Notes: generated by a model from the letters alone, not told the origin. A stretch of 64,000 nt of DNA from Cinclus cinclus (GCF_963662255.1 NC_085052.1:33242654-33306653), one strand, 5' to 3'; positions 13,746 to 27,639 are shown, counted from the first letter of the stretch. A program made the numbers and translations.

Positions 13746-15024
13746 AATCAGCGAGGCCCTCAGAGCAATGAACATAATAAATTGGAGGCTGGCAGAAACT
13801 GGGGCATTGTTCTGCTCACACTGTGTGTGAGGTTAAGGTCTTTTGTCTCAGGCAGAGTACCCTGCATGGAAAATAAAATGGAAAAAAATGGCAATAAAAT
13901 GGCATTACCACTTCTAATATGTCAACCACATGAATCCCAAAGTGGGAGGTGCCTGCTTTCAGGAATATCAGAGCATATAGGAGTGAGCAGTGTTTCATTG
14001 AAGGGAGATTTCCCAGAGGAGGATGATGATACAAATCTCAGTGCAAGGTATCCAAGGTATCAAGAGCACTTTGCTGTGGATCCCTTCTCCTGTGTCAGAC
14101 TGGTGCTGGAAGACACATCCTATTCCAAGCCAATTCATGGAGAAACCTGGCATGGTTTAGAATGGGAAACTCTGAGTTGGGACAGAATAATCCCGTTTGG
14201 CTTCTGTGTTTGCCCTTGAAACCAACCAGGAGGGCCCTGGGTCCTGGCAGCTGATGTACCCCTGTGTCACAGGTCTTGTCCGCCGGCTTCCCTGGAGTTT
14301 GCTCCATGGTCCATAGCAGACAGCAGTGAGATCATGGAGTTTGTGGCCTTACCAAGGCCACCCAGGTCCCCTCAGCAGGATGTGTTTGCCCCAGGAGAAG
14401 GCAATCCGCCAAAACTGCCTCCTCCCCGCCCCTTGTTTTGTTTGGTTTGCTGATGGATTGGTCCTGAAACTCAGCTTCCCTGGGCACAGCTGGAGCCTGG
14501 TGCGAGGGAAGCTTCTTGCATTCATTCTGCTTCTTTCCTGACTTTCAGTCCAAATTTGAGTCTCTTTGTTAAACAGGTTGGATTTCCTGGCAAATTTGCA
14601 GGGGTGGCGGAGGGCGAGTATCTTGACAGATCTGGAAACTGTTTTCCCATGTTAAAGGGTTTTGTTCCTTGTTTATTCGGGGAGAGCTCGGCACTGCATG
14701 TTAAGCGGCTGCTGTACAGCTACATCTTGTCACTAGGGGTCAGGAAAATGCTGGAAAAACGGAGATGTTCCTGAAACGGCAGTCCCTTGCAGGAGGGCAC
14801 AGGGTGAGGGCTCTCAGAAACGCACCTGGTCCCCAAAACCAGGAGTGGCTGGCTCCTGGCACTGCCAGCCCTGCGCTCTGCGGAGCAGCCCTTCAGCTGC
14901 GCCTTCAGGATCAAGTTGGTTCCCATGAGAAGCATTTCCAGATCCTTCGGTTGTGTTCCACTGGAACATCGGTGCCGTTGATGGGACATGCTTGTGTTGA
15001 GGGTGTCTCTCCAGCCAGATTGCT
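13746..15024. other. Intergenic, unique sequence
   Basis: No recognised gene or repeat. A 169-codon ORF at 13710-14219 (+) has no recognisable family. Confidence 0.45.
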
Positions 15025-15330
15025 GGAGATCGTGGAATGGTTTGGGTTGGAAGGGGCCTTAAAAGCCATCCAGTGCCACCCCCTGCTATGGGCAGGGACA
15101 CCTTCTACTAGCCCAAGCTGCTCCAAGCCCCATCCACCTGGCCTGGGACACTGCCAGGGATCCAGGGGCAACAACAGCTTCTCTGCTCACTTGTTGTAGT
15201 CTTTGTCCACCCTCTCACAGAAGAATTTCTTCCCAATATCCCCTCTAAATCTCTCCTCTCAGTTTAAAACCATTCCCTTTTGTCTTATTACTCCAATTCC
15301 TGATGAAGAGACCCCGTTCAAGGTGTAGAT
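15025..15330 (-). mobile_element. CR1 LINE 3' fragment
   Basis: Starts gatcgtggaatggtttgggt, then gccatccagtgccacccc, ctgccagggatccagggg, agaatttcttcccaatatcc and cagtttaaaaccattccc: a reverse-complement CR1 3' region of about 300 bp. Confidence 0.93.
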
Positions 15331-17094
15331 CCCTGTTGCAACAGGTTCTGCTAAAAGCTTGTCCCCAGATCATTTGGCTGCCATTTCTGTTTTCAAATCC
15401 TGGAAGTCCTAGGGTTTTATTCCCGACTTTGCAATTGTAGGGAAAAAAAAAAACAGTAAGAGGACAGGAGAAGGTGTGGATGTAAAGGTGAGGTCTGTCT
15501 GTACAAATGTTTTATGAGGTAGGATTAGAGAAGGTAGGGAAGCTTTTGGGTAAACAAAACCCCTCTGATCAGAACTGGAAACATCAGGCTACAAAGCCAG
15601 GTTAGAACAGTTGCTCAGAGATTAGTGAAGTATTTAACACCTGGGGATGGTTTAGAAGGAAGGAGTGACTAACACACAGGAGATGGTGAGAGGAGAAAAT
15701 ATATGCTAAGGCAGCGATTTCCTTGGAGACAGAGAAGCAATTTATGGGCATGGCACATGAGAGGTGCTAGAAGGGACAGGGGCCAACTGCAGGAGCTTTG
15801 CTATACCGTGGAGTTGTGGATTTTATTTCCTAAATCTCCTGTGGGTGGTTTTCATAGTAGTATATATTTTTTTTCTCCAATCAGGGCTGAGAGAGCAGAC
15901 AGAGTGGGGGGTTTTTTTGGTGATAAATGGCTGCCTGGTGGCTGGGGGGTATGCCTGTCTCTCACAGATTGTCTGTGGGAGTGTGCTCGGGTGCTCAGCT
16001 TCATCTCTAGCCCTCCCAGGAGGGAGTGAAAGCACACTGCTGGAAGCACGGGGTAGTATCCAGGCATGGAGTGTGTTAGAGACACACTGTCAAATTTTAC
16101 ATTTTTCTTAATGCAGAACCTGCTACTGGAAACTCATATTATTCATGTCAGGTGCAGCACTTTTTTGTTGTTGTTGTTGTTTTTTTTTTCCTTGTTAGCA
16201 TTAAACATACTCTTTTGATGAGGTTACTTTCTTATTTACATTACCACCTCTCTTCCTCCCTAGCCTATAATGAGCTTTGTGCTGCTTCTCACAAACTGAA
16301 TTCATGTGCTTTGCTTGTTCTTGCTATTAGTGGGAACGACCACTGGACCATGCTGTCTGTGCTGTTTGTTCAAAGCAGGATCAAAATTAATGGGAAAATT
16401 GTGTACGTGGCAATCCTAAGAACCCAAAATGCTGCTGAGCCTCACCTGCTGGGGGTAGCAAATTAGATAACAGAGCAGGTCGCTTCAAAGTCCGGGGATA
16501 AAGAATTCCTGAGGCAGGCATGGTGAGGAGGGGAGAGATGGAATACTGCAAAGTGTCATTGATTCACAGCCTGGGCTGGGCACTTCGTGGATGTGCTACA
16601 GCAGAATGGAGCTGTGTGTGAGTCCAGCCAGCTCTGCTGCCCCCTGTGACAGCTGTGTCTTGCTTGGAAGGGTTTTGGGCTCTAAAGGAGGGATGTGGTG
16701 GTTTGTTTCAGCTGCTGACATCCCTCTGAAGTGCTGCTGGATGTTGTCTGACTAGTGCCTTGGACTCCTCTTGGAAATGACTCCTCTGTGTTTACGACCT
16801 TGCAAAGCCAAAGTGTTGGAGCTGGAGGGGAGGAAGAAGAAAGGGGGGTGGCTGTTTCTGACCCAGAGTAGAAAATCACTGGTGCTGTGAGCTCCTGGGG
16901 GACATGTGGCAGCAGCTGTCGTGTGTTACCATCTCAGAGCTAATGTCCTGTGGCAAGAGAGCTTTCACTGGGAACTGCTGCTGCCACCTGCTCGAGGCAC
17001 TGTGGGCAGTGAAGATGTTGGTGACAGCACTGTAGTGCTGGGAAAGAGACCTGACTGTTTTCTGGAAGGGTGTAGATATGATTAGATGTTAGAC
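15331..17094. other. Intergenic, unique sequence
   Basis: No recognised gene. It contains a GTT/T simple repeat at about 16161-16189. Confidence 0.45.
16161..16189 (+). repeat. GTT repeat with poly(T)
   Basis: Four or five GTT units flanked by T runs. Confidence 0.85.
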
Positions 17095-17315
17095 AGATTT
17101 AGATGGGATATTAGGAAGAAATTGTTCCCTGTGAGGGTGGTGAGGCCCAGCCCCAGAGAAGCTGTGGCTGTGCCATCCCTAGAGGTGTCCAAGCCCAGGT
17201 TGGACAGGACTGGGAGCAACCTGGGCTAGTGGAAGGTGTCCCTGCCCATGGCAGGGGGTGTAACTGAATGATCTTTAAAGTCCTTTCCAACCCAAGCCAT
17301 TCTGGGGTTCATTCT
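17095..17315 (+). mobile_element. CR1 LINE 3' fragment
   Basis: Contains agatgggatattaggaagaa, cccagagaagctgtggctgt, gtgtccctgcccatggcagg, gatctttaaagtcctttcca and a degenerate octamer end (cattctggggttcattctgg). Confidence 0.92.
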
Positions 17316-20300
17316 GGTGTATTGTAGGATTTGTTTTACCCTGAGCCCCTCGGAAGGTCCTTGTCCTTGGCTGGTCCTCATGCTGGTCACACGAAGGGAA
17401 GGAGAGGAGTGGGAGTGTGTCCTACAGGGGCAGGCAATGTTTGTTCATGGGATGGGAGGGTTTCCACTGTCAGGGAGTCCCCCTGTAATACATCATCAGG
17501 CTCAGGAGGGCTCGTGAATGGCTTTGGACAAGCTGCCTGCAAAGTAAAGAAGAAAACAGACCCAGTGGCCAAGGGCAGAAGAAGAGGGAGAACAAAACAG
17601 GAACTTTTCTCCCCAGATTCCTTTTGTGATAACAAAAAGAAGGAACAGCTCCAGGGCAAGTGGGAGATGTGATATTGCCTGCCATGGCAGCAAGGACTAA
17701 AGGCAGCAGGATCAAAAAGTAACCCCTGGGCAGCAGCAGCATCACTCAGCAAAGGGAGGGTTTTTCTCCAGGTATTGATCAGCAGTTTACAACAAATGCC
17801 CAGTATGGAAATAAATACAGGTTCTGTGGTGGTGCTGCAGACCTGAGCCCGAGGACAGGGAGCTCTGCAATAACTCAGCCATCTCTTTAGGTGCACAGTG
17901 GAGCAGGTGAGGCTGATTCACTCAAGCCTGGTGACTGCAACTGCTCTGCCTTCTTAAGCAGGTAACTGAGGGTTTATATGACTGACTGGTGCCTTAAATC
18001 AGCTGAAGGGTTTGAGAGTGTCTCACCCCAATAGCTCCTTGGAAATCCAGCCTTGCTTTTGTAGGCAAATTCAGCTTAGGGCAGGAGGGAGAACTATGAT
18101 TTTTAAAAGCACTTGCAGTTTGGGGCACCCTCCTGGTGTCACTGCAGCTCTCCTGTGCACAGATGGGGCTGTTGTGAGGGGGAAGGAGTGAGAGCCCACC
18201 CGGTGTGTCTCACCCACCTCATCAGCACAGCAGAATTTGGGATCTGAATTGTTGTGTCTGGAGCTCAGGTGTAGACTGCAGCGTCAGGCTCCCATTTTGA
18301 TTAGTGGTGCATAGCTTTCATTAATTAATGCTGTAAAATACCTGCTACAAACCTGCTGGTTTCTGGGCTACGAACCAGAAAAATCTGACTGTAGGTACTG
18401 TGGTTCTGGGGCACATTTTGTGTGTTCATTGCCAGAAGTCACTGACCAGGAGGGAGGAGTTGGGGAGAAGGTTTTTTTTCCTGTCTTTGTGGTACCATCT
18501 TCTGATAAAATTTGAGGGACAACCTGAGATATACTCCAGGTTTAGTTTAATAGATACTAGAGTAGTTTTTATTTCACTTACTTCCATTTACACTGCTGGG
18601 AGATTTAGCTGTGCTTTAGTGCATGGAATAGTGGCTTTTCCTTGAGCTTCAGAAAGGGTATTTTAGAGCTTGTGGAGAAACCAACAAAGTGGGGAACAGG
18701 CCAGGATCTTTTCCCTCTTTGCCCTGTGCCTGTCTTCACTGGCAGTAAGCATGGTGCAAAACCCACCTGTCTTGCTTTCCAAACCTCTGTAGCGTGCTGT
18801 CAAGTCTGCCACATCAACAAAAAACATGAAGACCTCTGCTCTCCACTGAGGCAGAAAGATAATTTCTGTCTCAGGCATGACCGAGATGTTAGGTGCCAAA
18901 ATTATGACCGCTCTGTCAGATTGGCTGGATAATTTTTACTCCTAAGCCTTCCACCAAGATGATTTTCAGTGCTTAGAAATTAGTCTTACTCTGCAGAGCT
19001 GTCAGTGTCTCCCAGCTGTGTCAGTGTGTGCTCTAACAAATGTGTGTGTGTGTGATAGAGCTATTTCATCATCGTTCCCTGCACTCCTCCAGACACCTGG
19101 GAAGCTTATCTTAAGTGCAGCTCTCCTCTCCCAGGGGTCACTTTTCTTAATTTGGTTTTTTTGGTTTGTTTTCCACTATTGTAGAAAACTTCTATAACAA
19201 GCTGCTTGTTGTGGAGTTGTTGTTGCTGTTTGTGTTTTTCCTAGGCTGTGTAGTCACACAGGGAGAAAGATTTCATGTTTTGATAGATTATGCTTGAAAT
19301 GGATGTGGAGGGAGTTTATTTGTAGAGGTATGGAAACTGAAGCAAGGAGAAATCGAGACCTCCAAGTGTTTAAGACTCAATTCTGAATAAAAGTTTGTAT
19401 CCTCAAAAGGTAGAAAGTTGAAAAGGGGGGCTGTGCTGAGGTATCTTGTCAAGTCTGAAAGGGGTGTAGATCCCCTTGCAGATCCTTTGGGAAAGGAGCA
19501 TCCATTTGCTGACCTTTCCTATCACTGACCCACAGCCACGATCATGGGTCAGTCACCTCCACTCCCACTGGTCATCCCTGAGGACACCTGGCCCTCTAAC
19601 AATGCATCTCTTCCAGGTGGGAGGTGCAAAAAATCCATCTGGAAGAGTTTTTGCCTTTGTTTCTTGTGGTGAAGGTGAGCTGTGAGCCTACAATTGCCTC
19701 ATCCTTTTGGCTCTGCTTCCCAACTGATTTGGGTTCTATTATTAGTAGCTGATGTGCTGGTGGAGTCACTCTCCTCCTAACTCTGCTAATTAATCAATGT
19801 GCCCTGTGACAGCTCTTGACCATTAAATAATATTCATTAGTATCCAGACCCCAACAGTATGGATGAACCCATCTATCTTCATTAGCTCTTGGATTTCAAC
19901 ATCAGGAGCAGGAGCCAAAAAGGACAGTGAAAGGGCACTTTTCTTCTTCATCCCAGTGAAAACTGACCTTGATGGTATTTTTCTTTCTTCCCCTCCCTGC
20001 CCCTTGTGTGTTGGTTAAAGGAGAAGGTGGGCAGGAGCTTCAGCTCCTCTCTTTATCCCAAGTGACCATCCTTGGGGGAAAAGGAGACCGCTTGCTCTTT
20101 AAAGGTGGCAAATAATGTATGATTGTCCTCCTTTTGTAAGGAATCTGAAAATGTGTTTTGGGCCACAAAGGAGAGAAAGAGAAGATGAATATTTCTCTCT
20201 ATCCAAATTACCTTCTTCCTCCTAACAATTAACTGGGCCAGTGGTGGAGCCACATCTGCACACAGGTAGCCCTAAATCGTCCAAAGCTGTCTGCACAAAC

Positions 20301-23207
20301 TCAAAGGAAGGAGGAATTACACTTTTTGGAAGCGTTTCCCGACCCAGGCAAACATCTGGTGTTTTCCTGGGAAGCCACGGCTGTGTGCTCACCCTTGCTC
20401 CCCAGAATAAGAGGGTATTGCTGTCCTTGCTCATCCATGAGGTTATTTCCTGAATGTTCCTGTAACATAGCAAATGCACGGTCATATTGGGAAGTCCTGT
20501 AATTTCCTTCCCGCCACGTGAATCTGCCCTAAAGCAATTCCTCCTTTTGTCAGATTAAAATTATTTAAACTGAAGAGCTAAAAGGACACTGTGAGGTGTC
20601 CTGAGGTGTTGAATTTTGTCCCCTGCTCTTGGGTTATCCAGTGTGATCCTCCAATCCCCCATGAATATCCTGGGGGCAGTGGATTTGTCTCCTGTTGACG
20701 ATCCCATGGATAACCCAGGGAGGGATTGTGCAGTGGATAATTTCCCTGTGTCTCTCAGATCTTTGGGCCTTGTTCCCTGCAACAACCTTGGAGATGAACA
20801 ACAGGTGATATTTTTACTCCTTGCAGGCTGCTCAGGCTTGCTCTCTGGTTTTCCAATAGAGTTCCTGAATTAGTTTTTTCCTGTCCTCCTGTAGATCTTA
20901 ATTTGAATCCACCTATGTTGATATGGGTCTGCTGAGAAGATGAAAATGAGTCGTTTGCCTGGAGCCACCACTGTGAGTTATTTATACAGTGATTAGTTAA
21001 AGCTTCAGATATTTAATGCAACCTTTAAATCACATATCCACCAACAGCAATTGGTTGCATAAAACTTCATTGAGTGGTATCTATCACTTACTGTTTTTCT
21101 CAATATGTGCATATATTTAATTTTCCACAGACCTCTCGCTGATATTTTCTGCTGAGGAACCAGTAAATTGAGGGGCTTCATAAAGTGTTTTGTTGCATGG
21201 CTCTGAGTGAATTACTTGTAAAGGGAGCATGGAATATAAAAATTCATCTTGCAAGGAAGTTGCCCTGTTGGATGAATCCCATCTCTATGTTAAAGTAGGC
21301 TCAAACCTTAAAATAAAATGTATTTTCACAAGAGGAGTAGTTAGTAAAGGCTTTTCCACCCAGCCAGCTTTGAATATTCAACCAGGTTGGTTTTGCTTCC
21401 TCTTCTGCCTCAGCCTGTGGGACAACAGCTGCTTTGTGCCAGGGTTTCAAAGCTGTACCTGTAAACACTTGAATTCAAAGGTATGGTTAGAATTTAATGG
21501 TTTAAAGTTGGCTCAGAAAACCAAGTTCTTAAGCTTAGCAAAGGAAATGGAACTCAAAAATATCATAGGTAGAAAATGTAAAGCTGAAGTCTAATGAACT
21601 TCATTTTTTGGAAGAAATGGGAATTAAAATAAATGAGACAAGGTTATACCCACATCAGGTAGCGAGAGATTATTCCAGCTGGGGGAGCTGGGCTGAGCCC
21701 AAAGCAGCACAGACCCTTGAAGTGAAGCATTTGGGCACCTCATCTCACAGCCTGGCTGTGCTGAACCACTCCACCAGGGTCTGTCCATGACCTCAGGTGG
21801 AGCTGACAGTGCCTGGGACTGGGAGCAAGGAGCCTGGGATTGGGTAGGTTGAGTGCCAACCTACAGACTTGGGTGCTGCTGTGCATGTCTCTTCTTTGAC
21901 TCAGATTTGGTATTTCTCTCATCCTGGAGTTGCCGCTTGTTTTTGTGGTAAATATACGTCAGGCAGGGTTTGCTGCTGCTGCTACAGCAAAGGCCTGTGT
22001 CTTAGCCTGTGCCATAACTAAATCATTAATTAAATACTCTCTAAATATTTCCTCCTTGCCTTTTTTGAAACAAGGATGGCTTTTCCCTTTGGCTGAGCTG
22101 GGCTTGGTGGGCTGAGTAATAACCACAGAGTGGCAGGTAAAGGTGATGATGAGTCCTTCCTGTGCCTTCCCACACAGCTGTGAGTTCTTCACTGCAAGTC
22201 TCATTACAAACAGGGGCTTGACCTCTTTTTATCTGCAGTTAAAAGCAGTGTAGCCCCTTCCCAGCATCGCTATGGCACAATGAAAGGGGAAAAGGATGTC
22301 CATAGATTTCAGAGGACCCTTTCCAGGTGTGAGTTCCTGCTGTGTCTGAAGTTCAGCGCCAGAGACTACCTCAATACATTGTATTTAACTTTGTCCAATT
22401 CCCTTCCCATTTTCTGCAGTGATAAAACCTCTATTGCTCTTTCATCTCTCCCCATTTTTTTCCCAAGTAGGTTCTGTGAAAGCAATGTTTGGGGGCAGTA
22501 AATCACAAAATGGAAGCCTGCGTTCATAAAATGCTTTATGCCTCCCTCCATCAATATTTCAACGTGCAACACAGACACCAACATCTCATTTTAATTATGC
22601 CACAAATTTCCTGGCCGAGGGAGAAAGCTGAACTCTGAAAGGCAGCCCAACCCCATCCTCATCCCCTCCTTGCCATGGGACCCCTGCAGCATCCAATTAT
22701 CCATGGGTTTTGTTCATCTGAGTCCCGGGGCCGTGTGCGTGCCCGGTGCACAGGAGGAAGACTTGCAGCTGGGCTGAGTCTGGCCTGGCTCCTTTTCTCC
22801 TTGCCCTGGGGTGAGAGGAGGTCTTGGATGTATCTGTGGGAGCTGGCACCTTGCTTGGAGCCCTCCAGCAGGCAGGAAGGGTGATCCAGCACAAACAGAA
22901 GGGTTGGGAAGATAGGATCTGACGGTGGTGAGAGGCAAGGGAAGTCCTCCCTGCTACAGCAAGTGTCACGTTTTTACACTGAACTTCCTGAGGGTGCTTT
23001 ATGTGCAAGGACTGTTCCCATTTGCAGAAGAGACAGAGCAATAACTGAGATGTTGAAGTCACTGAATGACATTGGCAAGTCACCCCGTGTCCTTGTGTAG
23101 GTTGCCCTTTTTGGGAGCCTTAAGTGATGGTCATCAGCAGCTGAGGGGCAATACAGGAATCAATAGCTGTCCACTCAGTTAATGTGCCAAACTGCAAAAC
23201 TCCTTGC
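17316..23207. other. Intergenic, 5.9 kb, unique sequence
   Basis: No exon, RNA gene or recognised transposon. ORFs here are short and without family signatures. A short GT run lies at about 19040-19053, and an inverted repeat (gggttatcca / tggataaccc) at 20631-20640 and 20707-20716. Confidence 0.45.
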
Positions 23208-23640
23208 CGGAATCACAGAACAGCTTGGGTTGAAAGGGATAGTAAAGCCCATCCTGTTCCATCCTCCTGCCCTGAGCAGGGACACCTTCCACTATCCCAG
23301 GTTGCTCCAGGCCCCATCCAATCTGGCCTTGGACGCTTCCAGGGATTCAGAGGCAGCCACAGCTGCTCTGGGCACCCTGTGCCAGGGCCTCACCTCCCTA
23401 ATGTGGAACATTTTAATATCCCATCTAAACTTCCCTCTGTCAGTTTAAAACCATTGCGCCTCGTCCTGTCACTATCATCCCATGTAAAAAGTCCCTCTCC
23501 CTCCTTTCTGTACACCCCCATATAGGCACAGGAAGGGGCTCTCGGCTCTCCCTGGAGTCTTCTCCAGACTGAACAACCCCAGGTCTCCCTGCCTGTCTTC
23601 GTGGCAGAGGTGCTCCAGCCCTCAGCACACCTTCATGGCT
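23208..23640 (-). mobile_element. CR1 LINE 3' fragment
   Basis: Begins ggaatcacagaacagcttgg and continues with cagggacaccttccactatc, gggcaccctgtgccagggcc, tcagtttaaaaccattgcgc, tctccctggagtcttctcca and agactgaacaaccccaggtc. About 430 bp of reverse-complement CR1. Confidence 0.92.
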
Positions 23641-24009
23641 GATACTGCCATGTCCTTCCCAGAAACTCACAGCAGATGTTCTGAACGTACAGCATTCCCA
23701 GGTACGCGAGGCAGGATGGAAATCCACGTTTGGTCGCCTGGAAGGAAAGGAGGGGGGCCCCTAATACAGAGGAAATCTGTCCCTCGTGGTGGTGCTGTTC
23801 CATCATTGTCAATTAGCAGGAGAGTGAAATCCACAGCAGCTGGTGTGGGGTATGACTGGAGAGAGGGCACAGAACTGGATGGTTTATCAGTGTAATTCAG
23901 TGTGACAATTTCTGTGGTTGTATCCTGAAGACAGTGGGGAAGGTGGGGAGAGGAACGGGCGTCTGTGACACGCAGGAATGCTAACTGGAAGGGAAAGAGG
24001 CGTTCATTC

Positions 24010-24200
24010 ATTCCTTGTTAGCACATGCAGACGTGAATGTACTGATTTATGTAACTTCCCAAAGCCTGGCTGAACCCTTCCTAAAGTGTGCATCCAAATT
24101 AAGATGCCACGCAGCAGACAAATTGCTCCGTGTGGAAACTTTGCTTGCAAAGTCAACGTTTTGGCAACAGCTAATTTAAAGCCCCCCCAAAAAATCCCAG
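24010..24200. promoter_or_regulatory. Candidate conserved noncoding segment
   Basis: Balanced, motif-like sequence with gatttatgtaacttccc, tttgcttgcaaagtcaacg and acagctaatttaaag, unlike the neutral neighbouring DNA. Inference from appearance only. Confidence 0.2.
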
Positions 24201-24560
24201 AACAAGCTGCGTGGAGAAACAAATATCCGTGTGTTGCTGGTACCAAGGCCCAGGAGATGGTTTTGAGGCAACAGTCTCAGGGAAAACTAAATGTCACAGC
24301 AGTGCAGACTTTTAGGGACAAGGGTTGGCATCTTTGGACATGGATTCACTAAAATTAATTCAAGTCCAGGCAGCCCCAAACAAACGATTTAACAAATGAA
24401 TCATCTGCCGGAGCAGAGCAATTTGGGATTCTGGAACAGAGGGCTACACGTTTTGAGCTGAGAGGAGTGTGGGATGTGATATTCTTCACCCAACATCTTA
24501 ATGCAGCATTTCCTTTGCGAAGGAAAGTGTGAAAAATGAAGTTAAAGCTGTCATCCCTGC

Positions 24561-24581
24561 TTTTTTTTTTTTTTTTTTTTT
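24561..24581 (+). repeat. Poly(T) tract, T21
   Basis: Uninterrupted T21 followed by tcccctagg. It also resembles a polypyrimidine/AG acceptor, but no exon is seen downstream. Confidence 0.9.
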
Positions 24582-26334
24582 CCCCTAGGGCTGGTGACTC
24601 CCTTTTACTCAGAGCTGCAGCACAGCAGCTCTCAGGTGGTGTTATCCATAAGGTAACGGGAATTTTCCCTCTCCATATGTGTGCACAATACTCAAACCAT
24701 GTTAGGGCAAGAATAGAGTTGTTTTGGAGAACCTTTCCTAGGATCTCCTTGAAGTTCCTCTAAAAGAGTTTTCCAGGAGTCCCGCTTATAGAAAAATTAA
24801 TCTGGCTGTAATGACAGAAGATGGGGAGGTAAGGGCAAGGCAAAGGATCCTGAAAGAATGTTGATTTGCAGAAAAACTGTAATAGCTCAGAAGGCAAGTC
24901 TTCGTCTGCAAGCCTGGAGAGAGTCATGAGGGCTGGGAGCTCTCAGAAGGATGTGCCATGGGATCAGAGGTAAGGACAGCACCGAAAAGCATTTCTGAAG
25001 AGGTGGGAATGGCAGTCCCAGTTATTAGCAAGGAATATTTCCTCGCTGGTCTTGAGATGACACCGGCCATCCTAACAACCAGTGGTCTTGGACAGAAGAG
25101 TTGGAAAGGAGCTGAATTTTGTCTGTCCGTGCAGGAAGTGAGTGCTGGCAGGTCTGGGTTGATCTGGAGGAGAAAAGGAGTGTCTGGATGGGCAGAGTTG
25201 TTTGCCAGGTGAATTTCCCTGCTTGCGTGGTGCAACAGCTGCTGTAAGTCAGTCTTAAAGACTCCGTGGCTGTATGTATGTAGTCAGCAAGGATTTTTGG
25301 GGTGAGACCTTTTGGTCTGGACCCTGAACAGCAGAGCTGGGAGGAGAACAGGGAGGAGAACAGGAAAATGGCAGTGTTTTTTGAGTGTCTGCTCCCCAGA
25401 TACTCTCAGGCACATCGTGGTGCAGCACAGAAATAAACAGAAGGGATCTGCTTAGGAGGTTATGGGTTTGCTATCCTTGGACCCTGCTTGAATACACTTT
25501 GTCCCAGAGTTGTTTTGCATTTCACCAGGGAGTCTTTTGTCTAAAGGGCATCGCTGCTACAGCAAAGTGGAGCTGTCCCTGCCCCTGCTTTCTCCAGTGG
25601 ATATCACATTTCATTACCCTGATGAGCCTGAGCGAATTCTCCCGGTTGTGTTAATTTGCCCACAAGCCAGCCTGTGTCACATCCTCAAGAACTCTGTGAC
25701 ATTTTCCAGCCTCCCCCATCCCTCCCGGCTCCGAAACCTCGAATAATAGTCACAGCCTTGTCCATTTTTCTACTTCTTGCTTCTAAAGTAGAGGGGCTGA
25801 GACACTCCCAGCCCAGGGCTGGGTGAGTGTGGGAGGCATCACCTTCCCCGGGATCTGTGTTTGTGTCCTGGGGGGCTGGCAGGGCTCATGGCAGGATGAG
25901 CGCAATTTGCACGTTTTTTGCACGTTTTAGGACTTTTGTAGTTTGGAGCTCACCAGTGGAACAGAGTGGGGTGGCTGCTTTGGCATGCTCCTAAGCTTTG
26001 GGCAGGTATGTGTGGAGGAGTAGAGTGCTCCTGAGCACTTAGTGCCTTCAAACCTTTTTTTTTTCCTCTCCCCAAAGCATGGGTGCCTCCCTGAGGAAAG
26101 AGCCACATCCCATTGGACAAGTAAATGTTTTAAACCCAGCATCTGAATGCTGCTGTTTCCCCACACCTTGGCTGTAAGGATTTTAATTTAGATGCATGGA
26201 GGCAGGTGAGAAGTAAACTATGTGTGTTTCTGTGGTGCTGCTCCTTCACCACAGCTCCAGCTTGATCCATATTTTGGATAACACTGATAGGACAGAAGAG
26301 TTCAGGCTGTTTTCCAAAATGTTTGTATCCAGGA

Positions 26335-26527
26335 GTGTTTGTATCCAGACAGTGAACAGGCTACCCAGAGAATGGACACGGCCCCAAACCTGCCAGAGTT
26401 CAAGGAGCATTTGGACAATGCTCTCAGGCCCAGGGTGGGATTGTTGGGGTGTCCTGTTCGGGGCCAGGAGTTGGACTTGGTAATCCTTATGGGCCCCTTC
26501 CACCTCTGGATATTTTATGATTCTATC
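26335..26527 (+). mobile_element. CR1 LINE 3' fragment
   Basis: Contains aacctgccagagttcaagga, gcatttggacaatgctctca, gggccccttccacctctgga and the terminal tatgattctat octamer. Confidence 0.9.
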
Positions 26528-27639
26528 AGATGTGCTTCTGCATTTATCACAGAGAATCTTAATGCATGTTCTTTTTGCTTTAAATAATGAAACTTCTGCT
26601 TTACCTAACGATACGTGTTGGTAATTTTGCTGTTCTACAAGCCTGAAGCTGAGCCATTGAAAAATCATCGGTGCTTGTATCATCCTAACCCTAAGGACAG
26701 GTATTAATTTCTCAAGAAATCAAGCAAGAGCTAACAGGACAGAGAAAATTAGCTCCTTATTATTGGTAGTTTTGAGGGCGATGAAGGAGCACTCTTTCAA
26801 AACACTTCTGTGCTTATTTCCCTCATCCAAGAGCCCCAAGAAGGCAGTTCAACACTCTGCAAGGCTGCAGCTGCTCCTCCTGCTCTCCACTGGCTATTAG
26901 GCCTTTGGGATAATGTTGGTTCTCCACATTCAGGTTTTTTAGAGGAGAGGTTAATGCACATTAGTCCACAAACCCCACTCTGGAGGCACTGAGAGGCTAG
27001 CACAGGAGAGCCTGGAGCACGTGTGGACAAGAGCGCTTCCGTGAAGAGAACTGATGGAAAAAGGGCTTCAGGATAAGTGTGTGAAGGGGACTTTGAATGG
27101 GTTTGGCTGTAACACAAAGCTGCTCCTGGAGAGCTCTTTGGCAGAAGGAAAGAGGCTCTCGTGAAGAATTAGTTGTGTGTTGCATCAAAAGATGTGGGGT
27201 CAGGGATTGGAGTTAGTGAATCTTACTTAAAATGAGTCAGAGATCCAGATACAGAAACTAGAGCAGAAGATAATGACAGGGAAGACTCACCACTAATGAA
27301 ACGTGAAGCTCAAGGCGTTTAAAAATGTGGTAAGAGGGTCCAGGAACTTCCCTCAGCCCTAAACAACCTGGAGAGTCAGGCAGCATCAGCAGTGGTGCCT
27401 GAGGTACATCCACCCAGACAGAACTGCTAAGGAAGGAGAGGTCAGCACAGGTGGGAGCTTGCAGAGGATGCCCAGATACTCCTGGAGAAAAAGCTGGAAT
27501 CTGCACATTGTGTGCACAGGCTGCCCTGTGCCCTGTGGTGGGAGATGGCCGAATTACAAAGGGCAGGTAACAGGCTGTGAAATGTTAGAGATGGAGCTTT
27601 GGAGCCATCCACCGTCAATGGATCCCACTGACATCTTGG
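26528..27639. other. Intergenic, unique sequence
   Basis: No recognised exon. The right part could include degraded retroviral sequence next to the LTR, but no conserved domain was seen. Confidence 0.4.

Larger units (their letters stand above)
23641..26334. other. Intergenic, unique sequence
   Basis: No recognised gene. Contains a T21 run at 24561-24581 and an AT-rich segment at about 24010-24200 that resembles conserved noncoding DNA. Confidence 0.45.

Noticed and set aside
13710..14219. 169-codon ORF
   Set aside because: No family signature; it begins inside an AT-rich, probably regulatory stretch.
24561..24600. T21-CCCCTAG as a splice acceptor of a hidden exon
   Set aside because: No coding frame with family similarity and no matching donor downstream.
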